Assembly (NCBI GenBank): GCA_964581895.1
Contig: CAZOPR010000007.1
Span: 31,444 to 95,443, forward strand
Source of the DNA: Exilispira sp964581895
GTDB lineage: Bacteria > Spirochaetota > JAAYUW01
Length of the DNA: 64,000 bases
Reading direction: 5' to 3'
Positions 57,861-64,000 of this stretch are shown piece after piece. A program made the position numbers and the translations under genes. The notes under the pieces were generated by a model. That model was not told the origin of the DNA and did no database searches. It saw nothing but the letters and a program-made list of their open reading frames with translations. Each line of letters begins with the position of its first letter. Position 1 is the first letter of the stretch.

Positions 57861-59240
57861 ATGAGCTTGAATAATAATTCAAATAACTTAACAGTCTACG
57901 AAAAAGTAGCTGAACTACAGAGAAACTTAAAACAAATTGAGATTGAATGGGGCAAAAGCAGTAAATTACAAGAAACTGCTAAAAAAACTAAAAGGTTAGA
58001 GTTAATTGCAGAAGTTTTCAACCTAGTGCCTTCATTAGCTGAGAAAACTAGCAAAGAGGAGTTTTTAAAAAAATACGGAAGCCACAGCTCAGAAATTGCC
58101 AAAGCGGCTTTTGCAGAGTTTGCAATCCAAGAAATTCCTAAAATATCTAACGATGTTAGCCAATTCTTTCGTTCTCAAAAAGTTTTAGTTCCTACTGGAG
58201 AATTTAAAAGAATTAAAATTAAGAGTGGAGATGAAACTGGGGAGCTTGATGATTATGTTGAAATCCCTGATTACAAAGAAATTGACATTGAAGTAATAGA
58301 AGACAAAAACGGACTTGTAGCCTCTGTTGAAAACCAGATAAAACAAGAAATGTATTCTGTTATTGAAAATCAATTTGAGCAATCTCAGTCTACTAAGATA
58401 GATAAACAAGTCTTAGATGGGATTAAATCAGAGATATACGAAACTTTGCACGGAGTTTTTAGTAACATGAAACGAACCAAAGTTCAGACTAAAAACAAAG
58501 AGCTCACCTTTGATTTAGCCAATACGATTGAAAAATATAGTCAATGGAATCACTTTAAACAATTAACCCAAAAGATATTAAAGGATTTCCAGCAACTAAA
58601 TGGTATTATTCCTAAAACACAAGAAATAGACAGAAATTACACAGTAGCTACTCCTGACGGGAAACAACTAAAGAAAACGGAGAAAAAGACTGTGCAAATT
58701 TTGGCTGTTGACCCAAATGTTAGTTCAGACTTTACAAAAACCCTGTTTAATAGTAACATTGAAGACACAGAAGGGAACAAAGTAAATCTTTACGAAATCT
58801 GGGAACAAAAATTAGGGACAATACTAAGTGAGGCTATGCTAAAATACATAAACGAAAACCCAGAAATTAGTTTTGAAAGCGACATTAGATACTTTGATGT
58901 ATTCAAAAATGTTATTAACCAAACTAGCTCTGAGTTTTGTAAAGAGTATTCTGTGCCAGTTGAAAGTATGGGTGCAATAATTCCAGAAAAGCCAGTAGCC
59001 AAAAAAAATCAGTTGAACCAAGTGAGTGAGTTAATAAACGCTCAGCACCAAAAAGTTCAAATGCAGTATCAACAAGCTAATCAACAGACTAATCCACCTC
59101 TGATAACAAGCCAAAGTTTTGCATCTTTGCCTGAATCCCAAAATCAAACCTCTAGTCAACAAAATGAAAGTGTTAATTTAACTGAGAAAGAATTTGAGGC
59201 CAAAAAGTTAGAACTTGCTAAACAATACTTCGGAAAATAA
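57861..59240 (+). CDS. scaffolding-like protein
   Basis: 459 aa from ATG 57861. Lys/Glu/Gln-rich and mostly helical. The C-terminal third is Gln/Asn/Pro-rich (MQYQQANQQTNPPL) and ends in a short charged helix (EKEFEAKKLELAKQYF), like scaffold C-termini that bind coat protein. It directly precedes the capsid gene. Assigned by composition and order. Confidence 0.5.
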   Translation: MSLNNNSNNLTVYEKVAELQRNLKQIEIEWGKSSKLQETAKKTKRLELIAEVFNLVPSLAEKTSKEEFLKKYGSHSSEIAKAAFAEFAIQEIPKISNDVSQFFRSQKVLVPTGEFKRIKIKSGDETGELDDYVEIPDYKEIDIEVIEDKNGLVASVENQIKQEMYSVIENQFEQSQSTKIDKQVLDGIKSEIYETLHGVFSNMKRTKVQTKNKELTFDLANTIEKYSQWNHFKQLTQKILKDFQQLNGIIPKTQEIDRNYTVATPDGKQLKKTEKKTVQILAVDPNVSSDFTKTLFNSNIEDTEGNKVNLYEIWEQKLGTILSEAMLKYINENPEISFESDIRYFDVFKNVINQTSSEFCKEYSVPVESMGAIIPEKPVAKKNQLNQVSELINAQHQKVQMQYQQANQQTNPPLITSQSFASLPESQNQTSSQQNESVNLTEKEFEAKKLELAKQYFGK

Positions 59241-59267
59241 ACTCAACATCCATTTTATACAATCAGT

Positions 59268-61361
59268 ATGCCATCAGTCAACAATCCAATAAATGATTTA
59301 ACATCATACAGCAATTATCAATACAATAGAAATGATTTTGTAGGGCCACAGAGCTTTGCTGAGTCAACTAATAACTTAAACTCTTCAATCAATAAAGCCT
59401 GGGAGTTAAGTATGGTAAGTGCGATAGATAATTTTCTTCCTGACAATTATGCTATCTATACGCAAATGAGAAACTCACTAGAGGATACCTTTGCTATAGA
59501 CTTAATGAGATTAAATATTTTAGGGTCAGCTATTGAAGAAAGCAAGGGGCCTAATAATTCCATTCTTAGTGCTACCCAAATGCTGAGCAGGGCTGGAAAT
59601 AACCGAGGAATATCTAATCTCTTAAATGGTAGAGAGTTTAATGGGCCTCCTTTGATATACATTGACGCAGATAACGGAGACCAGTATAGGATGTTCGGAC
59701 ACATTATAGTTGACGGAGTTGTTGATAGTGGTGCAAGAATAGCGATTACTAATTATACTTTGGAAACATACCGAACGTTAACTAGCAACCCATCTGCAGA
59801 AAATATCCCTTATCCAAAAGTTGCAGGAACACAAAATGTTGATTACAATGCAGAGCTTGAGCTATATTTTGGCCCACAATACGCTCCTATGTTTATAGGT
59901 GGCTCGTGTAGTTGCACTCCATTAACAGGCGATTGCGCCAACGGTTACAGAAGGGTTACTTTTGTTAAAAAAAGAAATTATACTCCAGGCTCAAAAACTC
60001 AAAAAGTAAATGGTTGGGTTACTAAAACGGATTACAACCCTCTAGGGGATGGAGGATACCGCATTACTGTTAAACTTGGTTTAAGCAGGAAAGCTACTGG
60101 GCCTGAGCCACTTGAATTTAACGAAAATGTTCCTTTTGACTTAGAAGTTGGAGACATGATTTTGTTCGGTAATGTTGATGTAACAACTCAATGCACATTT
60201 GAGCCTTGCTGCGTTAAGGCATCTCCAAAAATGTTTTCCTATTGTTCAACTACTCAAAGAGTAATAGAGTGCTTTTATGAGGATAGGCCATACGAAAGAA
60301 AAGTTCAGCAAGCAAATGAGTTAGACTGGGTTACCAAAGCTACTTATGAGATGATGACCAAAATTCGTGATATAATTTTGAGAACTGCCTCAGATATAAT
60401 GTTTAGCGACCCATACTACGCTCAAGGCCAAAGACTCCCAATACCTATTCCAGGGGTAACAGACCCATTAAACAATACTCAGTATAGCGATTGTGAAATA
60501 ATTCCAACTTCAACTCGTGGTATATTCCCAACAATTGAAGAGTTTAGTCCAAGCAATACTCATATCTTTACCTCCTGTAACGATACTTGCGGACAATACA
60601 AGATTGAAAGACTTAATGAAATGCATATAAATGCAATGCAAGGTAAAAATGTATTTAACGACAGGGGTTGGAAATACAGAGGAGATATTATACCTTTAGA
60701 GCAATTACAAGCCAGTATGAGACAATACTCTCAAGTAGTTCCAACCGAATATGAAGAGGCTCAAAGAGTAGAAAGAATGCGAGGAGCTAGTTTTAGAGAA
60801 GACGCAAAATCATTCTTCGGTTCTAATTTTGATGCTGATAATACAGGTTTGGGACAATTTAGATTTGGCGGAAAGGTAGTGCCAACAAAGCATGATGAGT
60901 TTTTAAGAAATGTGTATCCTAACACTATGTGGTTTGTTTCTGACAACTCCTTTGTATTCTTTGCTCCAAACATTGAAGCTATTGAATCAAAACTTTGGAA
61001 TCAAAACTATTATTTCCCATCAACTGGTCAAACTGGAAAACTTGTGCCTACTATTATCTCTCAAAGCACAGTTCCAACCATGATAAATGGGCAAATGGAT
61101 ATGAAAGCCTATAGAAATTGTGGAATAAAATACTCTACATATATGGAATATGGAGTTCACCCTCTACCAGAGTATTTACCACATATGATGAAATTCACAT
61201 ATGGAGCAAGAGCCAATAACCCTGCTTTTGACCCAAGCCAGCCTGAAGGAATAGACAACGAAAGATACATCTACGGAAGCCTTCAAGAATTACTTGATTG
61301 TGGTTGCAGTTTTGCAGAAACTCAGCTACGAGACGCTTTCAATTATTGGGTTCAAACCTAA
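59268..61361 (+). CDS. major capsid protein candidate
   Basis: 697 aa, last gene of the operon, followed by a strong terminator. No transmembrane or enzymatic motif. Mixed beta-rich sequence with about 16 cysteines in clusters (GGSCSCTPLTGDC, then CTFEPCCVKASPKMFSYC, then DCGCSF), unusual for a phage coat. Longer than common HK97-fold coats (300-500 aa), so an inserted domain is likely. Supported by position after a scaffold-like gene and a dedicated promoter. Confidence 0.65.
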   Translation: MPSVNNPINDLTSYSNYQYNRNDFVGPQSFAESTNNLNSSINKAWELSMVSAIDNFLPDNYAIYTQMRNSLEDTFAIDLMRLNILGSAIEESKGPNNSILSATQMLSRAGNNRGISNLLNGREFNGPPLIYIDADNGDQYRMFGHIIVDGVVDSGARIAITNYTLETYRTLTSNPSAENIPYPKVAGTQNVDYNAELELYFGPQYAPMFIGGSCSCTPLTGDCANGYRRVTFVKKRNYTPGSKTQKVNGWVTKTDYNPLGDGGYRITVKLGLSRKATGPEPLEFNENVPFDLEVGDMILFGNVDVTTQCTFEPCCVKASPKMFSYCSTTQRVIECFYEDRPYERKVQQANELDWVTKATYEMMTKIRDIILRTASDIMFSDPYYAQGQRLPIPIPGVTDPLNNTQYSDCEIIPTSTRGIFPTIEEFSPSNTHIFTSCNDTCGQYKIERLNEMHINAMQGKNVFNDRGWKYRGDIIPLEQLQASMRQYSQVVPTEYEEAQRVERMRGASFREDAKSFFGSNFDADNTGLGQFRFGGKVVPTKHDEFLRNVYPNTMWFVSDNSFVFFAPNIEAIESKLWNQNYYFPSTGQTGKLVPTIISQSTVPTMINGQMDMKAYRNCGIKYSTYMEYGVHPLPEYLPHMMKFTYGARANNPAFDPSQPEGIDNERYIYGSLQELLDCGCSFAETQLRDAFNYWVQT

Positions 61362-61382
61362 ATTTGACTTAGTCAAAAACAA

Positions 61383-61409
61383 AAGCCATCCTTCTTGGGA
61401 TGGTTTTTT
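61383..61409 (+). terminator. intrinsic terminator after capsid gene
   Basis: AGCCATCC-TTCTT-GGGATGGT stem followed by six T. The next start codon begins at the end of the T-run. Confidence 0.85.
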
Positions 61410-61736
61410 ATGCTTAAAAGTTACACAGCATGGGTTAAATATCAGCATGGGGTAAACAAAACACCTATAAACGTTAGTGTTCCATTTTTGATACCCAAAG
61501 TTCTACCTCCTCCAAAGCCAAATGACTTGCTTTCAGTAATGCTTGCTGTAAGCTATTCTGCTCTAATGCAACAAGTATTAAATAACAATCAAGCAATCTA
61601 TGTTAAAAGTGGTGGAAAATATACAATAGATACTGTTTATGATTTAACTAAATACGAATTTGTAATTAACGATATTTTATCCTGCGGTAGAAAGAAAGGG
61701 GCTTACTTAATTACATTTACAAATCATCAAATGTAG
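61410..61736 (+). CDS. unknown small protein
   Basis: 108 aa (MLKSYTAWVKYQHG), with ATG at the last base of the terminator T-run. An in-frame TTG at 61395 lies in the terminator loop and is rejected. Mixed composition, no family. Overlaps the convergent dnaB gene by 20 bp. Expression would need terminator read-through or a promoter I cannot see. Confidence 0.45.
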   Translation: MLKSYTAWVKYQHGVNKTPINVSVPFLIPKVLPPPKPNDLLSVMLAVSYSALMQQVLNNNQAIYVKSGGKYTIDTVYDLTKYEFVINDILSCGRKKGAYLITFTNHQM

Positions 61737-63072
61737 CTAAAGAATGTAACCATCTTAGTTCTACTGTTCCAGTTTTACCATTACGATTTTTGCTTACAAT
61801 TATGTCTGCGATGTCTTTTCTGAGTGTTTGGCGATTATACATCTCTTCACGATGAACAAACATTACCACATCGGCGTCCTGTTCTATTGACCCAGATTCT
61901 CTTAAATCAGAAAGCATAGGTCTTTTATCGTCTCTGCTTTCTACTCCCCTAGAAAGCTGAGAAAGAACCAGTACAGGAACGCTTAACTCTTTAGCCAGTA
62001 TTTTTAGGCCTCTTGTCATTTCTGAAATTTCTTGAACTCTATTACCTTGATACTTTGCATCATTAGCCCTCTGCATTAACTGCAAGTAATCAACAATAAC
62101 TAAGCCTATATTCTTTTTTGACTTTAACTTTCTAGTTTTAGACTTTAACTCTAAAATACTTAAACTTGGAATATCGTCAATATAAATTTCAGCCTCACTC
62201 AACAAAGAAATACCCTCTCCTAATTTTTGAAAATCGTTGCTGTAGTTATCCTCTTTTAAATAACCTGTTCTAATTCGGTATGCCTCAACTTTAGAAGCTG
62301 AAGCCAATAGTTTGTCAACAAGTTGGTCTTTGCTCATTTCTAGGCTGTATATAGCCACTCCAACCTTGTTTTTGCCGTTATGGCCCATGCTCACTCTTTT
62401 AGCTATTTCAAGAGCCAAAGAACTCTTACCCATAGATGGCCTAGCTGCTAAAATTATTAAATCCCCTTTGTATAAACCTCCTAATATACTATCTAAATTA
62501 TCAAAACCGGTGGAAATAAAGTTATCTTGATTTTTACCTAAATGTAACTGGTTAATTCTTTCAAGGGTTGTGCCAAGTAACTCACTGATTTGATAAAAAT
62601 CTTGATTGTTTATAGACAATACTGCGTTAAATAACTTTTGTTGGGCCCTATCTAATAATTCAGTTGCTTTAGAATTTTCATCGTAAGCTAAATCTTTAAG
62701 TGTGTTACTTACATCAATAATCTCTCTGAGATAATACTTTTCTCTGATTTGTAACGCAGTTTCTCTTGTTAAAGTAGTCAACGAGGAATAGCTTATTAAA
62801 TCAATAAGAAACTGCTTATCAATAGTTTGTAGTTCTTTTTTCTTTTCTAAGAAATCTTTCGTTTCTAGCTTGTTCAATATGTGCAAAATGTCCACTGGCT
62901 GATTTTCTTGCCACAAATTTAATATGGATGTATAAATAAGTCCGTGGGCTAAATTGTAAAAATGTTTTGGTAATAAAATGTCGGCTATGTTTTCAACTCC
63001 CTTAGAGCTTAATATAAGCGTCCCAAGCAACGTCTTTTCTGCGTCTAAATTATTAGGGGGGGGTTTCTTCAT
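61717..63072 (-). CDS. dnaB: replicative DNA helicase DnaB
   Basis: 451 aa from ATG 63072. N-terminal domain NLDAEKTLLGTLILSSKGVE; RecA-type motor with Walker A ARPSMGKSSLALEIAKRV (about 200-217), Walker B VIVDYLQLMQ (about 315), SQLSRGVESR, and the C-terminal SIEQDADVVMFVHREE motif. The fourth to sixth codons are an eight-C run, a possible slippage site. An upstream start at 63108 is rejected because it overlaps the -35 box TTGACA (63103-63108). Confidence 0.97.
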   Translation of the reverse strand: MKKPPPNNLDAEKTLLGTLILSSKGVENIADILLPKHFYNLAHGLIYTSILNLWQENQPVDILHILNKLETKDFLEKKKELQTIDKQFLIDLISYSSLTTLTRETALQIREKYYLREIIDVSNTLKDLAYDENSKATELLDRAQQKLFNAVLSINNQDFYQISELLGTTLERINQLHLGKNQDNFISTGFDNLDSILGGLYKGDLIILAARPSMGKSSLALEIAKRVSMGHNGKNKVGVAIYSLEMSKDQLVDKLLASASKVEAYRIRTGYLKEDNYSNDFQKLGEGISLLSEAEIYIDDIPSLSILELKSKTRKLKSKKNIGLVIVDYLQLMQRANDAKYQGNRVQEISEMTRGLKILAKELSVPVLVLSQLSRGVESRDDKRPMLSDLRESGSIEQDADVVMFVHREEMYNRQTLRKDIADIIVSKNRNGKTGTVELRWLHSLATFDDL

Positions 63073-63082
63073 TAAAAATGCT

Positions 63083-63111
63083 TTGACAAAATCGCCCCTA
63101 AATGTCAAAAT
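63083..63111. promoter_or_regulatory. divergent promoter region with inverted TTGACA boxes
   Basis: TTTGACA (63082-63088) and TGTCAAA (63103-63109) form an inverted repeat; each contains a perfect -35 for one direction. Rightward -10 is CAAAAT 63106-63111, nine bases before ATG 63121. The leftward -10 is poor. Confidence 0.55.
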
Positions 63112-63120
63112 ACAAAAGAA

Positions 63121-63870
63121 ATGACTGATATTACATCTAACTTTGCAGGGATAACCGGCTATACGATATTTGGGAACGATGCTACAGTAGACGCCATTAC
63201 CAATGTAAGCGTTTTAGATTAGCTACAAGGAAGACTTTTAGGAGCTATTGCATTTAAATGTCCAGATTATCAATCAATAAATATATGCGATACGGGGAAA
63301 AGTATTACAATACAATACTCTTTTGACAATGCTGAAATAGAAATTAGTGGTTTTGACGGTTGGGGAAATGCTTTATTAGAATGTCTGTATGACGGCCCAG
63401 GAACACCCATAGTTCCACCCCCAAATTGCACAGCCTTATGCACACCAGATAAACAAAATTCTGCTTTAGTTACTAACAACCCAGTTATTCCTAATGGAAG
63501 TTATGGCTTAGTTGTAAGATTGCCTGCTGACCAGTCTTTAATAGATGTAGACTTTGCTCCTTTGACTTTTATTAGCTCAGGAGGAACATATGTTACAAAT
63601 TTAGTTGTTAAAGCCTCAGCAGGTATATTGTATGAGGTTTCAGGTTATGCAAATCTGAGTGGCTTTATCCAAATACACAACACAACATCTTTACCTGCTA
63701 ATACTTCTGTGCCAGTTTCTTCCTTTGCTGTAAGTGCAGGCCAAAATTATTTTAAAGAGTTTCCAAGAGGTTTAACCTTAACTACTGGTATAGTGATAGC
63801 CTTTTCTAGCACCACAAATACCTTAACAATAAGTAGCCAAGATGTAAGAATAGAGTCTTTATTTATCTAG
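63121..63870 (+). CDS. virion-like beta protein interrupted by one in-frame TAG
   Basis: 250 codons from ATG 63121 to TAG 63868 with a single internal TAG at 63220-63222 (codon 34, context VSVLD then LQGRLLGAIAF). Without it the frame is continuous and homogeneous. Residues about 35-135 are a Cys-rich beta domain (VPPPNCTALCTPDKQN); the C-terminal 115 residues resemble fibre-tip domains (VSGYANLSGFIQIHNTT). CAG-to-TAG would restore Gln. Either amber read-through, a recoded codon, or a recent nonsense mutation. Confidence 0.6.
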
Positions 63871-63909
63871 CCGTAAAACCCCTACGCCTTTAGGCTAGGG
63901 GATGTAAGG
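63869..63909 (+). repeat. right-end-like hairpin (copy H)
   Basis: AGCCGTAAAACCCCTACGCC then TTTAGGCTAGGGG begins within the stop codon of the preceding gene; stem CCCCTA/TAGGGG plus GCC/GGC. It may act as a transcript end. Confidence 0.6.
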
Positions 63910-63912
63910 CTA

Positions 63913-63941
63913 TTGACAACCCCAAATACTTTTCTTACACT
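63913..63941 (+). promoter_or_regulatory. promoter of second omega-RNA-like relic
   Basis: TTGACA 63913-63918, 17 bp, TACACT 63936-63941, seven bases upstream of the tnpB 3' remnant. Confidence 0.6.
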
Positions 63942-63947
63942 AAAACA

Positions 63948-64000
63948 AATACCGTAGGAACTACGGAAATTCAAGCCTGTGGACTACTCAACTATGGACT
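63948..64000 (+). pseudogene. tnpB: 3' remnant of tnpB / omega-RNA-like locus, cut by window end
   Basis: 53 bases identical to the start of relic B (reverse of 26360-26412), encoding NTVGTTEIQACGLLNYG and continuing beyond the window. It begins at the same TnpB codon as relic B, so both keep the same 3' segment. Confidence 0.7.

Noticed and set aside
63000..63110. DnaB start at 63108
   Set aside because: The upstream part overlaps the TTGACA box and the divergent promoter; ATG 63072 begins the conserved N-terminal domain.
1..64000. Whole-genome TAG recoding (code 15)
   Set aside because: Several well-delimited genes end in TAG (1439-1441, 9380-9382, 15728-15730) with no coding continuation, so only the single TAG at 63220 is unusual.

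Overview
The window is an AT-rich segment of a tailed-phage genome (Caudoviricetes), most likely with a short podovirus-type tail. It carries a large terminase, a P22-type portal, a scaffold/major-capsid pair, an adaptor plus beta-propeller tail hub, two virion muralytic enzymes, DnaB, a DnaC-like loader, RecT with a paired exonuclease, and phage-encoded Cpn60 and J-domain proteins. I see no sheath or tape-measure gene, integrase, CRISPR array or tRNA. Stops are used as in code 11 (TGA, TAG and TAA all end genes), apart from one in-frame TAG near the right end. The host cannot be named from sequence alone; promoters are sigma70-like (TTGACA/TATAAT).

Layout. 0-15.7 kb (+): fibre/adhesin and beta-helix spike genes, adaptor, tail hub, more fibres and a glycosidase. 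15.7-28 kb (mostly -): terminase, J-protein, small unknowns, a cysteine-desulfurase-like enzyme, a PGRP-type amidase and two fibre genes. 28-34.3 kb (+): replication and recombination genes behind a strongly structured RNA leader. 34.3-45.3 kb: accessory island with a broken restriction-modification cassette, a dead IS1595 element, an orphan methyltransferase, RusA, KilA-N antirepressor, a lysis pair and a SNF2 helicase. 45.3-47.1 kb: about 1.8 kb almost without genes but full of promoters, terminators and hairpins. 47.1-63 kb: basic proteins, portal, ejection-type protein, lysins, Cpn60, scaffold, capsid, DnaB.

Three patterns stand out. (1) Many promoters sit exactly so that the ATG falls at the predicted +1 (TTGnnn, 17 bp, -10, 6-7 bp, ATG), implying leaderless mRNAs; divergent gene pairs share interleaved copies. 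(2) Convergent gene pairs overlap tail-to-tail by 4-20 bp without visible terminators. (3) The genome is seeded with relics of TnpB transposons that keep only the 3-prime end of tnpB plus the right-end hairpin, the part that normally makes the guide (omega) RNA. At least two of these have their own promoters and no nuclease gene nearby. Together with a 105-nt three-way-junction RNA with a 7-bp loop-loop match (28316-28420), they are the best candidates for something undescribed.
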